Shown: one piece after another, positions 1 through 7,957 of the stretch
How the letters are laid out: each line of letters opens with the position of its first letter
Position numbering within the stretch: the first letter of the stretch is position 1
NCBI RefSeq assembly: GCF_002002735.1
Contig: NZ_MUNY01000078.1
Coordinates: 186,001 to 250,000, forward strand
Origin: Algoriphagus sp. A40
GTDB lineage: Bacteria; Bacteroidota; Bacteroidia; Cytophagales; Cyclobacteriaceae
DNA length: 64,000 nucleotides
Direction of reading: 5' to 3'
The notes under the pieces: generated by a model
The model's input: only the letters and a program-made list of their open reading frames with translations
Databases searched by the model: none
Told to the model about the DNA's origin: nothing
Position numbers and translations under genes: made by a program

Positions 1-220
1 AATTCAGATTGATCCAAGCTTTTTCCGCCAGGTTAAAGGAATCGGGCTCAACCTGGCTGGCTGCTGAAAAATCCAGCTCATAAGGATAGTCTCCGGAGAG
101 TTTTTCGAAGGAGTGATTGGGGAGGTCAATTTTGTTGTAGCCGGTAGGCTTGGGGAGCCAGGTGTTTTCACAAGCTGTCAAACCGATCAGGATCAGAGGC
201 AAAGCCAACAAGTTCTTCAT
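1..220 (-). CDS. gldD: Gliding motility lipoprotein GldD, N-terminal part
   Basis: The first 73 residues read leftward off the window edge. They show a short hydrophobic signal ending in a lipobox with Cys17 (L-T-A-C), so the protein should be a lipoprotein. After it come a Pro-Lys-Pro-x-Gly-Tyr stretch, Ile-Asp-Leu-Pro, and a PYELDFS-like segment, the arrangement I know from GldD. GldD is needed for gliding and the type IX secretion system in Bacteroidota. The ATG at 218-220 is chosen because it starts the signal peptide. The rest of the gene lies outside the window, so family assignment rests on the N-terminus alone. Confidence 0.7.
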   Translation of the reverse strand, partial: MKNLLALPLILIGLTACENTWLPKPTGYNKIDLPNHSFEKLSGDYPYELDFSAASQVEPDSFNLAEKAWINLN

Positions 221-296
221 GGATCAAAATTAGACTTTCCATTTGAATTGAATTCGGAATAATGGAACTTTAACCACAAACCAAAATCACTTACCC

Positions 297-827
297 ATGA
301 AAAAGACAATTAAACTTACCTTCGCAGCTTTTTTTTCTGTGACATTGATGCTTTTCGCCAGTATGGTCCAAGCCCAAACGACCAAAGAGGAATTTCTGGC
401 CAAATGGGAAAACAGCAAAAAGTTCACCTTGGATGTATTGGCAAAAATGCCGGATTCAGGCATGGATTACAGGACAGACCCGGGAGCAATGACCTTCAAG
501 GAACAAATTCACCACATCGGGATGGCCATTGTGGGCATTTCCCAAGGCTATCTTAAAGGTGCGGCAAATGGCCCGGAACTGGATGTAAAGACCGCTTCAA
601 GAGCTGATTTGGCTAAATTTGTTGCTGAAGCGTATGACTACGGCGCTGCTAGCGTCAAGGCTCTGAGTGATGCAGATGCTGCTGAAAAAATCGAAGTCTT
701 TGGAAGTACAGTGAGCCGGAGACAAATCGAGGCGCTTCTAATCGACCACAGCACCCATCACAGAGGTTCTGCCATCGCTTACCTCCGTGCCAATGGAGTT
801 GAGCCTCCTGCTTTTGTGGGCTTTTAA
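297..827 (+). CDS. DinB-family protein with signal peptide
   Basis: This 176-residue protein starts with a signal peptide (hydrophobic core, cleavage near A-Q-T at about residue 26), so it is exported to the periplasm. The remainder has the DinB/YfiT four-helix pattern. A first histidine pair lies at residues 72-73 (QIHH) and a second cluster at 151-155 (HSTHH), which together would form the usual three-His metal site. DinB-fold proteins include thiol-dependent transferases, but many are uncharacterised and no substrate can be read here. The gene stands alone, with a hairpin terminator right after it. The family is fairly certain and the function unknown. Confidence 0.8.
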   Translation: MKKTIKLTFAAFFSVTLMLFASMVQAQTTKEEFLAKWENSKKFTLDVLAKMPDSGMDYRTDPGAMTFKEQIHHIGMAIVGISQGYLKGAANGPELDVKTASRADLAKFVAEAYDYGAASVKALSDADAAEKIEVFGSTVSRRQIEALLIDHSTHHRGSAIAYLRANGVEPPAFVGF

Positions 828-849
828 TCCGAACTGAAATTTTGAAATT

Positions 850-883
850 GGGCAATGGAGTTGATTCCGTTGCCCATTGTTTT
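850..883 (+). terminator. Rho-independent terminator after the DinB gene
   Basis: An inverted repeat with arms 850-859 and 866-875 (GGGCAA...TTGCCC, one wobble) is followed by a short T run. It sits 23 bases after the stop codon of the DinB-family gene. Confidence 0.6.
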
Positions 884-887
884 TGGT

Positions 888-914
888 AAAAAAAAACAGC
901 GGGACTCCCCGCTG
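888..914 (-). terminator. Terminator of the hydroxyproline dehydrogenase gene
   Basis: The arms CAGCGGG (897-903) and CCCGCTG (908-914) form a hairpin. Read on the minus strand it runs into nine T residues, 30 bases beyond the stop of the leftward oxidoreductase gene. It faces the DinB terminator, so the two convergent units are insulated. Confidence 0.7.
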
Positions 915-944
915 CCTTTCGTTTAGTTGACCCAATCCAAAATT

Positions 945-2192
945 TTAAGAATATCTGCCCACTTCGAAGCCTTGGATTTCGATCGAAGTGTCTTTTTGTA
1001 GATGAAGTTCAGCCAGGATTTTTCCGGTGGCAGGTGCCAGGGAAATCCCCATCATCGAATGGCCGCTGCCAACCAGGACATTTTCATGTCCGGGTGCAAA
1101 ACCGATATAGGGCAAACCGTCCGGAGAGCAGGGGCGGAGACCTTTCCAAATCTTGCTCTCCTCGGGAAACTTGGCTTTAAAGTCAGGATAGTATCGGTTG
1201 ATGGATTCAAAGATTCCCTTCACTCGATTTTTGTTGATGGTTTGGTCAGTTCCGGCTATCTCCATCGTGCCGCCGAATCGGATGGTTCCTCCATACGGAC
1301 TTACAGCTACTTTTTGCTCGGTCAAAATGGTGGCTTGCTTGATTTCGGGATTGTTTTCTTGCAGAAAAGAGTATCCTTTTCCTCCCATCATGGGAAGGGA
1401 AAAACCCAGCATTTCTGCTAATTCGCCTGACCAAGAACCTCCGCAGAGCAAGATTTTATCTGTCTCGATTTTACCCTGATCAGTGATAACGGCTTGAACC
1501 TTTGAATTTGATTTTTCAAAATCCAAAACCTGAGAATTGGTGAGGAATTTCACCCCTTTTTCCGCAAGGTGTTTTTTCAAAAATCCATATAAAGCACCCG
1601 GATCCAAATGCGCGTCACCTGGAAAAAGTACCGCTCCACGGGCTTTGAGCTCGAGGTTGGGTTCCACCTTTCGGATATCGGCAGGTGAAAGAATATCGGC
1701 TTCCAGTCCATATTTCCTTGCCAAGTGGGCAAATTCAATTTCTTCCTTTTCTACAGATTCAGTCTGGTAGGCCATCATCAACCCTTTTTCCTGCAAGGCC
1801 AAAGCTGCCTCCGGATGTTCGACTTTAAAATCCAGATAGAGTGCTTTACTGAGTAGACTGAGATTTTTTAAGAAAGGGATTGCTTTTTTGACCTGGGTTT
1901 CGTTGGCGGCTCTGAAGAAAAGAAAACACCACTTGGCCAGTTTCATATCTAGGCGAGGATGAATATAAAAGGGACTTTTGGAAGAAAACATCCAGGAAAT
2001 TCCCTTACTGATCATCCCCGGAGCGGCCAATGGGATGATGTGGCTGGGCACAATCATTCCGGCATTGCCGGTGGAGCAATTCTCCCGAAGGTCCGTTCGG
2101 TCAATGACCGTAACTTCGATTCCTTCTTTGTTGAGAAAGTAGGCTGAAAACAAACCGACGATTCCACCGCCGATGATGAGAGTTGGTTTCAT
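945..2192 (-). CDS. FAD-dependent D-amino-acid dehydrogenase, probably D-hydroxyproline dehydrogenase
   Basis: This 415-residue DadA/DAO-family flavoprotein has an FAD-binding glycine motif (GGGIVG) within the first 12 residues. Its C-terminus has a second FAD-contact stretch (GLPYIG...GSGHSMMGISLAPATG). The start at 2190-2192 is chosen because it places the Rossmann motif at the usual position; an in-frame extension to 2246 adds only an unconvincing leader. It lies last in a leftward group with a hydroxyproline epimerase, an aldehyde dehydrogenase and a DapA-type enzyme. That context points to oxidation of cis-4-hydroxy-D-proline to pyrroline-4-hydroxy-2-carboxylate. Substrate assignment is by context; a general D-amino-acid dehydrogenase cannot be excluded. 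Confidence 0.8.
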   Translation of the reverse strand: MKPTLIIGGGIVGLFSAYFLNKEGIEVTVIDRTDLRENCSTGNAGMIVPSHIIPLAAPGMISKGISWMFSSKSPFYIHPRLDMKLAKWCFLFFRAANETQVKKAIPFLKNLSLLSKALYLDFKVEHPEAALALQEKGLMMAYQTESVEKEEIEFAHLARKYGLEADILSPADIRKVEPNLELKARGAVLFPGDAHLDPGALYGFLKKHLAEKGVKFLTNSQVLDFEKSNSKVQAVITDQGKIETDKILLCGGSWSGELAEMLGFSLPMMGGKGYSFLQENNPEIKQATILTEQKVAVSPYGGTIRFGGTMEIAGTDQTINKNRVKGIFESINRYYPDFKAKFPEESKIWKGLRPCSPDGLPYIGFAPGHENVLVGSGHSMMGISLAPATGKILAELHLQKDTSIEIQGFEVGRYS

Positions 2193-2277
2193 TATTAGAA
2201 GCAAGAACAAAGAACCAAGAGACAAGAAATTGAGCCTGGAAACCATCTTGGTTCTTGGCTCTTGAATCTTGCCTCTT

Positions 2278-3282
2278 TCAAATCACTTGGAATCCATGGA
2301 CGTATGGGTCATCGTCGTCCAGGATGATGGTGTTGTATCCAAAAACTTTTGCCCAGCCTTCGATACTCGGAATGATGGCGGGCTTGCCGGCGATTTCGGT
2401 TACTTCCTCGATTCGGCCAATAAACTTGGAGCCGATGAAGCTTTCGTGGACAAATTCATCACCCGGTTTCAGCCAGCCTTTGGCAAACCATTGAGCCATT
2501 CGGGCTGAGGTGCCAGTCCCGCAAGGCGAGCGATCAATAGCTTTGTCGCCATAGAAAACTGCATTTCGCGCTGTGCTGGTTGGATCCAGAGTTTTTCCGG
2601 TCCAAAGAACATGCGAAAGTCCTCGAATCTTATCGTGTTCAGGATGAACAAACTCGTATTTCTCGTTCATTTTTTGGCGAAGATTTCTTGCCATCGAGAT
2701 CAATTGCTCCGCTTTGTAATTCTCAATACCGGGGAAATTTTCCTGTGGATCGACAATGCAGTAGAAATTTCCACCATAGGCTACATCTACTCTCAATTTG
2801 CCAAGTTCTTCGATTTCGATTTCCAGATTTTCAGCCGCCAGAAAGCTTTTCACATTGGTCAGTTTGACAGATTTGACCTTTTTTCCCTCCTGCTTGTACT
2901 CAATAAGTACGAGTCCGGCTGGTGCTTCCATTCTCAGAAAGCCGGGCGTTTTCGGATGAATCAAGCCTTCTTCGATGGCAATGGTGATTGTGCCGATAGT
3001 CCCGTGTCCACACATGGGAAGACAGCCCGAAGTCTCGATGAAGAGTACCGCGAAGTCGTTTTCAGGGTCGTGTGGAGGGAAAAGCATGGAGCCAGACATC
3101 ATGTCATGGCCACGGGGTTCAAACATCAATCCGGTGCGGATCCAGTCCAGATTTTCCAGAAAGTACTGGCGTTTTTCCAGCATGTTGTTGCCTTTCAGAA
3201 ATGGGACTCCGCCTGAAACGACCCGGACGGGGTTACCGCAGGTATGGGCATCGATACAGCTAAACGTGTGACGTGAGGGCAT
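2278..3282 (-). CDS. 4-hydroxyproline 2-epimerase (proline racemase family)
   Basis: This 334-residue proline-racemase-family protein keeps both catalytic cysteines: Cys91 in MCGHGTIG and Cys254 in RSPCGTGT. A Cys/Cys pair is typical of the epimerases and racemases, whereas the dehydratases of the family have Thr in the first position. With its neighbours it should convert trans-4-hydroxy-L-proline to cis-4-hydroxy-D-proline, the first step of the pathway. The length is normal for the family. It is transcribed leftward ahead of the dehydrogenase gene. An epimerase acting on 3-hydroxyproline is possible but less likely given the cluster. Confidence 0.85.
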   Translation of the reverse strand: MPSRHTFSCIDAHTCGNPVRVVSGGVPFLKGNNMLEKRQYFLENLDWIRTGLMFEPRGHDMMSGSMLFPPHDPENDFAVLFIETSGCLPMCGHGTIGTITIAIEEGLIHPKTPGFLRMEAPAGLVLIEYKQEGKKVKSVKLTNVKSFLAAENLEIEIEELGKLRVDVAYGGNFYCIVDPQENFPGIENYKAEQLISMARNLRQKMNEKYEFVHPEHDKIRGLSHVLWTGKTLDPTSTARNAVFYGDKAIDRSPCGTGTSARMAQWFAKGWLKPGDEFVHESFIGSKFIGRIEEVTEIAGKPAIIPSIEGWAKVFGYNTIILDDDDPYVHGFQVI

Positions 3283-3422
3283 TGAAGAGATTGAAAGATT
3301 CTAAAATTGGAAGATTGAGTTTTAAGGTTGGAAAGTTTTAGCGAAAACTATGTATTGGGAATTAGCGTCACTTTTTATCATCTGCTCGTAAATCGTAATT
3401 CGTAAATCAAAAATCCAAGTTC

Positions 3423-4868
3423 TTACTTCGTAAATCCGCCGTTAACCAATCTCCAAATCCCAAGCGGATTATCATCCCGCAAAGCATCTGGAAGCAAATC
3501 CTGCGGCATATCCTGAAAGGCAATCGGCCTTGCAAAACGCTTAATTGCATGGGCTCCAACAGAGGTGCCATGGGCTGAGGTGGTGGAGGGATAAGGTCCG
3601 CCATGCTGCATCGCAAATCCGACTTCAACTCCGGTCGGTACGCCTTTAAAGAGCAAACGGCCACATTTTTCTTCCAAAAGGTTGAGAAGGAAAAGCTGAT
3701 TTTGAAGTTCCTCAGCATCAGCCCAAACCGTGATGGTCAGTTGGCCATGGAGTTTTTTGGTGATTTCCAGAAGTTCATCCTGGCTTTGGTAAACAACCAT
3801 CATGGCAAAGGCTCCGAATACTTCTTTTTGGAAAACCGGATCTTTGAGCCAACTGGAAGCTTTGATTTCAGCCAGTGCAGTGCTCCCGTTGATCAGGTGC
3901 TTAGGGTCAGCAACTTTCACCCAACGAAGTTCCTCTCTTGATTGAAAATATTGGATCGAATCGTAATAGGCCTGGGCTATTCCCGGATGTAGCATCGGAG
4001 CAGAGGCGATATCATTAAGCTCGGTAGTGATGGCTTTTTCAAATTCTTTTGCCTGTGCCTCTGGGACGAAAATCAAACCCGGGTTGGTACAAAACTGGCC
4101 AACTCCCAAAGTGAGGGAAGCGATAAATGCCTTAGCCAAGGCATCATTTTCCTTTTCCAGTTTTTTCGGGAAAGTGAAAATAGGGTTTACAGAACCCATT
4201 TCTGCATAAACCGGAATCGGTTCTTCACGCTGATTGGCCAAGTCGAAAAGTGCCTTGCCTCCTACATGCGAACCTGTAAATGCCACAGCTTTTGCAATCG
4301 GATGCTTCACCAAAGCTTGCCCTTCGGCGATTCCGCCTTCAATATGCGTGAAAAGGGCAGATGGAAAACCAGCCTTCAAAATCGCCTGATGGATGCAATC
4401 CGCTACTTTTTTGGAAGTTTCAGGATGGGCAGGGTGTGCCTTATAAATTACCGGACAACCAGCAGCCAATGCTGAAATGGTATCTCCGCCTGCTGTAGAA
4501 AATGCGAGGGGAAAATTGCTTGCACCAAATACGATTACAGGACCAAGGGGAGTCAGAAATCTACGGATATCCGCTTTTGGAAGTGGTGTCCGACTTGGAT
4601 CAGCGGGATCAATTGTAGCTTCTACCCAACTTCCTTCTTTGACCATGTTGGCAAAAAGCCGGATCTGACCCGTTGTTCTGCCTAATTCTCCATTGATCCG
4701 GCCCTCAGGGAGGTTTGATTCTTTGACAGCCAAAGGCACAATCTCAGCGCGATTGGATTCAAGTATTTCCGCCAAGGTTTCTAAAAACGCCCCCTTTTCT
4801 TTTCCGGGTACATTTTTATAGAAAAGAAAGGCTTCTTGAGCGGCGGTGAAGATTGGGTCGAAGTTCAT
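3423..4868 (-). CDS. NADP-type aldehyde dehydrogenase, probably 2-oxoglutarate semialdehyde dehydrogenase
   Basis: A 481-residue aldehyde dehydrogenase. Visible active-site residues are Asn118 in GASNFP, the general base Glu223 in YAEMGS, and the nucleophile Cys260 in GVGQFCTNPG. The sequence style (Cys preceded by Phe, followed by Thr-Asn-Pro-Gly) matches the 2,5-dioxovalerate dehydrogenase subgroup. In the hydroxyproline pathway it would oxidise 2-oxoglutarate semialdehyde to 2-oxoglutarate, feeding the TCA cycle. It lies between the epimerase and the DapA-type gene on the same strand. Family is certain and substrate is inferred from the cluster. Confidence 0.85.
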   Translation of the reverse strand: MNFDPIFTAAQEAFLFYKNVPGKEKGAFLETLAEILESNRAEIVPLAVKESNLPEGRINGELGRTTGQIRLFANMVKEGSWVEATIDPADPSRTPLPKADIRRFLTPLGPVIVFGASNFPLAFSTAGGDTISALAAGCPVIYKAHPAHPETSKKVADCIHQAILKAGFPSALFTHIEGGIAEGQALVKHPIAKAVAFTGSHVGGKALFDLANQREEPIPVYAEMGSVNPIFTFPKKLEKENDALAKAFIASLTLGVGQFCTNPGLIFVPEAQAKEFEKAITTELNDIASAPMLHPGIAQAYYDSIQYFQSREELRWVKVADPKHLINGSTALAEIKASSWLKDPVFQKEVFGAFAMMVVYQSQDELLEITKKLHGQLTITVWADAEELQNQLFLLNLLEEKCGRLLFKGVPTGVEVGFAMQHGGPYPSTTSAHGTSVGAHAIKRFARPIAFQDMPQDLLPDALRDDNPLGIWRLVNGGFTK

Positions 4869-4938
4869 CAGATTTAAAGATTGGAAAATTGAAAGATTGG
4901 AAAATTAGATTGGAGACCGAAGTGTTCTTCCGTCTTCC

Positions 4939-5829
4939 TCACAATTTCGGTCTTTTTGCCAAGCCTTCGGTAATGATTCCTTCGATTCTTTCTCTTTCTT
5001 CCCCGATCAAGGTTAATCTTGGGGCTCGTACGTGCTCTGAACCGATGCCACAATGCTGCTCGGCAAGCTTGATGTATTGGACGAGTTTAGGATGAATGTC
5101 CAGTTCCAACAATGGCAAAAACCAACGGTAGATTTCCCGAGCTTTTTCATTTTCACCTTTCTGGACCAGGTTGTAGATCGTCACAGTTTCCTTTGGAAAA
5201 GCACAAACCAGTCCGGCTACCCATCCTACAGCGCCCATCAGCAATTCTTCCATTGCCAAAGTATCAACTCCACATAGGATCTGAAACCGATCGCCGAAGC
5301 GGTTGATCATTCGTGTGACGTTGGAAATATCTCGGGTAGATTCTTTTACGGCTTGGATATTCGGACATTCAGCGAGCTCGGCAAACATATCCAAGGTCAC
5401 CAAAGTCTTGTAATCCACCGGATTGTTGTAGATCATCATTGGAAGTTTGGTGGAGTTGGCGACAGTTTTGAAGTAAGTCACCACCTCTCTAGCGTCTGCG
5501 GCATAGCGCATCGGAGGCAAGATCATGAGGCCGGAAGCACCCAATTCTTCTGCTTTCTTAGCCCAGAAAAGTGCATCCTGAGTAGCTCCTTCAGCGATAT
5601 TGAGTATCACAGGTACTTTGCCCTTGATGTATTTTACAGTCTCCGCAGTGAGGGTGATTTTCTCTTCCTGCGACAATACTGAGCTTTCACCCAACGTGCC
5701 GCCAAGGATGATTCCGTGGACTCCGGATTCCAACTGGAAATCCAGATTTTTGAAGAAAAGATCCATGTCCAGACTTCCGTCTGCGTGAAATTTGGTTGTA
5801 ACAGCCGGGAATACGCCTTTCCAATTCAT
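4939..5829 (-). CDS. DapA/NAL-family enzyme, probable pyrroline-4-hydroxy-2-carboxylate deaminase
   Basis: A 296-residue class I aldolase-fold protein of the dihydrodipicolinate synthase family. The Schiff-base lysine is Lys162 (AVKESTRD), the catalytic tyrosine is Tyr134 (MIYNNP), and the substrate-carboxylate motif reads GTLGE near residue 45. In hydroxyproline catabolism a member of this family deaminates and dehydrates pyrroline-4-hydroxy-2-carboxylate to 2-oxoglutarate semialdehyde, which fits the surrounding genes. It is the promoter-proximal gene of the leftward cluster, divergent from the AraC gene. A true lysine-biosynthesis DapA is unlikely in this setting. Confidence 0.82.
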   Translation of the reverse strand: MNWKGVFPAVTTKFHADGSLDMDLFFKNLDFQLESGVHGIILGGTLGESSVLSQEEKITLTAETVKYIKGKVPVILNIAEGATQDALFWAKKAEELGASGLMILPPMRYAADAREVVTYFKTVANSTKLPMMIYNNPVDYKTLVTLDMFAELAECPNIQAVKESTRDISNVTRMINRFGDRFQILCGVDTLAMEELLMGAVGWVAGLVCAFPKETVTIYNLVQKGENEKAREIYRWFLPLLELDIHPKLVQYIKLAEQHCGIGSEHVRAPRLTLIGEERERIEGIITEGLAKRPKL

Positions 5830-5934
5830 AGTTTTTTGAATTTAACCACAGAGAAGACTGAGGATTTAAGTAATGATTATTGATTCAAAATTAAGAGAGA
5901 CTACTTTGGTAATCTTTCACAGGATTAATACATA

Positions 5935-6003
5935 TTGATACTATATTGATCATTTATAAAATTTTAGCTTTTATTATTATATAATTTGATACTAGTTTTG
6001 ATC
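5935..6003. promoter_or_regulatory. Direct repeats in the divergent hydroxyproline/AraC promoter region
   Basis: TTGATACTATATTGATC (5935-5951) and TTGATACTAGTTTTGATC (5986-6003) are near-identical direct repeats starting 51 bp apart, about five helical turns. The second ends one base before the araC-family start codon. They look like tandem AraC-type binding sites that could control the cluster and the regulator itself. This is inference from the pattern only. Confidence 0.45.
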
Positions 6004-6004
6004 C

Positions 6005-6865
6005 ATGGCAAAAGTTATTTCCTTCCAGATTCCAAAATCCCAGCAGGAGTTTGTCCGATTTCAGGAGGACCGGGGAAGGCATTTTTACGACAAGCTTCAC
6101 CAGCATCCCCAGTTGCAGTTGACAGTGATTTTGGAGGGAAAAGGGCAATTTTTCAGCGGGGATTTTGTGGGAAGGTTTCAGGCAGGAGATGTATACTTTC
6201 TGGGTGAAAATGCCCCGCATGTCTTTCGGAGTGATCCGGAATATTTTGAGGTGGAAAGTGAACTGAATTCCTCCGGGAATACGATTTTTTTTGATTTCGC
6301 AGTTTTGGGCAAGGCTCTTGGCGAATTGGAGGATTTGCAGTCTCTCCGCAAATTCAAGGATTTCACGGGCTCGTGCTTTCAGATTTTTGGAGAAAGCAAA
6401 AACGAAATTTTGGAGATTTTTGAGGATTTCCCCGGAAGTTCTGGCTTGATCCGGTTTCAGTTAGCAATAAAGCTGTTGTCCATTTTGGACCGCTCAGGTG
6501 AAAATCTCCTTGCTCTAAATCGTCCGACTCTGATGCGGGGCCTTTCGGAACGGGATGGTAAAAGGATGGATCAAGTGATGCAATTTTTGCTGGAAAACCG
6601 CTTTGGACAGATCACGCTTGAAGAAACTGCCGAAAAGGCAAATCTAAGTAAGGAGGCTTTTTGCCGTTTTTTTAAACTTCGGACCCGGAAGACTTTCACA
6701 CAATATGTCCTTCAGCTCCGGATCAATGAAGCCCAAAAGCTGCTTGAGGAAACAGATCTTGGGATTTCTGAGATTGCGTTCAAGGTGGGATTTGAAAATT
6801 TATCCTATTTCAACCGCTCATTCAAAGCCATCCTGGGCAAGTCACCCCGGGAATTCCGAAAATAG
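6005..6865 (+). CDS. AraC-family transcriptional regulator of the hydroxyproline cluster
   Basis: A 286-residue protein with an N-terminal cupin-like sensor (His/Gly-rich stretch around residues 30-70) and a C-terminal AraC double helix-turn-helix (about 190-285). The hallmark second-helix region GISEIAFKVGFENLSYFNRSF is followed by the end motif GKSPREFRK. It is divergent from the hydroxyproline genes across a 175-bp gap with paired repeats, so it is probably their activator, responding to a pathway compound. The ATG at 6005 opens directly after the second repeat, which suggests autoregulation. Confidence 0.85.
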   Translation: MAKVISFQIPKSQQEFVRFQEDRGRHFYDKLHQHPQLQLTVILEGKGQFFSGDFVGRFQAGDVYFLGENAPHVFRSDPEYFEVESELNSSGNTIFFDFAVLGKALGELEDLQSLRKFKDFTGSCFQIFGESKNEILEIFEDFPGSSGLIRFQLAIKLLSILDRSGENLLALNRPTLMRGLSERDGKRMDQVMQFLLENRFGQITLEETAEKANLSKEAFCRFFKLRTRKTFTQYVLQLRINEAQKLLEETDLGISEIAFKVGFENLSYFNRSFKAILGKSPREFRK

Positions 6866-7075
6866 AGGAAGCTATTTTTACTTCCAGCTCCCCTTTTTGG
6901 GGAAAAGTGTACCCTTTCAGGAAGCAGGTTGAGGATTATTGTTTTTTTAAAATTTTCCATAAAATCTATCCAACTAACTAGTATTGAGTGTTTTTCAGGA
7001 CTTTTCCTCTGCGAAAAAAGGTTTTTTGAATCAAGGCACTCGGTTTGGATTCCTAGATAGAAATCAATAGAAATC

Positions 7076-7624
7076 ATGAAAAAAATTTACTTCGCCTCTT
7101 TTGCTCTGCTTTTAAGTTTAAACGCTGTTGCGCAAACAGAACGAAATCTTGAGGATATCAATCAAACCAATTCCTGGTTGAAAGTAGGTGCACTGATCGC
7201 GGCACCCTCAGGTCCTGTGGCTGATCATTCCTCATTTGTATTTGGGTTGGATGTTGCCGCCCAGTTTTTAAGAACCAACAATTTTGGTGTTGGTATTGCC
7301 ACTGGGTATTCCAAATATTTTGAGAAGTCCGATACCCCTGAATTTCAGGGAATGAATGATGGCTTTGGAGCCATTCCCTTGGGTTTGATGCTCCGGTACT
7401 ATCCAAAACCCGAGGGTATATTTGTGGGGACTGATATAGGCTATACTTTTCTCTCGGGCGTTACTTCAGAAAATAAAGGCGGTGGCTATGTGAGACCGAT
7501 GTTAGGTTACCACAATTACACATGGAACGTTTTTGCTTACTACAATCATATTGTTAGGCCTGAGACCACCATTGATATCCAGAGTATCGGTCTTGCAATG
7601 ACCTATAATATCAGATTTAAATAA
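7076..7624 (+). CDS. Small outer-membrane beta-barrel-like protein
   Basis: The 182-residue protein opens with a signal peptide (MKKIYFASFALLL..., cleaved near A-Q-T at about residue 21). The rest alternates polar and hydrophobic residues with many Gly and aromatic residues, and ends in a strand finishing MTYNIRFK, typical of an outer-membrane barrel C-terminus. No finer family is recognised. A 74-residue membrane protein follows 17 bases later, so the two may be co-transcribed up to the hairpin at 7872. Confidence 0.6.
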   Translation: MKKIYFASFALLLSLNAVAQTERNLEDINQTNSWLKVGALIAAPSGPVADHSSFVFGLDVAAQFLRTNNFGVGIATGYSKYFEKSDTPEFQGMNDGFGAIPLGLMLRYYPKPEGIFVGTDIGYTFLSGVTSENKGGGYVRPMLGYHNYTWNVFAYYNHIVRPETTIDIQSIGLAMTYNIRFK

Positions 7625-7641
7625 TTTCTACCGATCCCAAA

Positions 7642-7866
7642 ATGAAAGCTTCTAAGACTTTTGGCTTTTTAGCCACTGCACTATTTTCCGGGTTGGCACT
7701 GATTAATTCAGTTTTGGCACAGGACAAAGATCTTGACATCAAAATTGATCTCAATCCTGAACCGGTTTGGTACGAGCAAACCTGGCTTATCGTAGCAGGT
7801 GGTGCCGCAGTATTTATCCTTATACTGGTCGCGATTTTGAAGAATAACGGCAAAAAAATAGGATAA
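7642..7866 (+). CDS. Small exported protein with one C-terminal membrane segment
   Basis: The 74-residue product has an N-terminal signal-like segment (residues 1-26, ending in V-L-A-Q) and one clear membrane helix near residues 48-66. A short basic tail (KNNGKKIG) follows. The segment between them is acidic. Such a layout suits a small inner-membrane protein, but no family is recognised. It lies 17 bases after the barrel-like gene and just before a hairpin terminator. Confidence 0.5.
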   Translation: MKASKTFGFLATALFSGLALINSVLAQDKDLDIKIDLNPEPVWYEQTWLIVAGGAAVFILILVAILKNNGKKIG

Positions 7867-7871
7867 AGTGT

Positions 7872-7908
7872 AAGAGTCGGATTTTCGGATCCGGCTCTTT
7901 ATTTTTTT
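7872..7908 (+). terminator. Terminator after the small membrane protein gene
   Basis: The arms AAGAGTCGGAT (7872-7882) and ATCCGGCTCTT (7889-7899) form a hairpin with one G-T wobble. It is followed by TATTTTTTT. Confidence 0.7.
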
Positions 7909-7931
7909 GATCTAATGTTCTGAGGATATTC

Positions 7932-7957
7932 AAAAAGAGCCCCGAGGGGCTCTTTTT
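7932..7957 (-). terminator. Bidirectional terminator at the end of the ABC-peptidase gene
   Basis: A perfect 12-bp inverted repeat (AAAAAGAGCCCC / GGGGCTCTTTTT, 2-base loop) overlaps the stop codon of the leftward 1214-residue gene. T runs lie on both strands, so it can stop transcription from either side. Confidence 0.75.

Noticed and set aside
225..232. TAATTTTG box on the minus strand just before gldD
   Set aside because: It lies only four bases from the start codon, which would leave no leader; probably chance in an AT-rich gap.
2611..3216. A 201-codon plus-strand frame in the epimerase gene
   Set aside because: The epimerase frame has both catalytic cysteines; the opposite frame has no signals.
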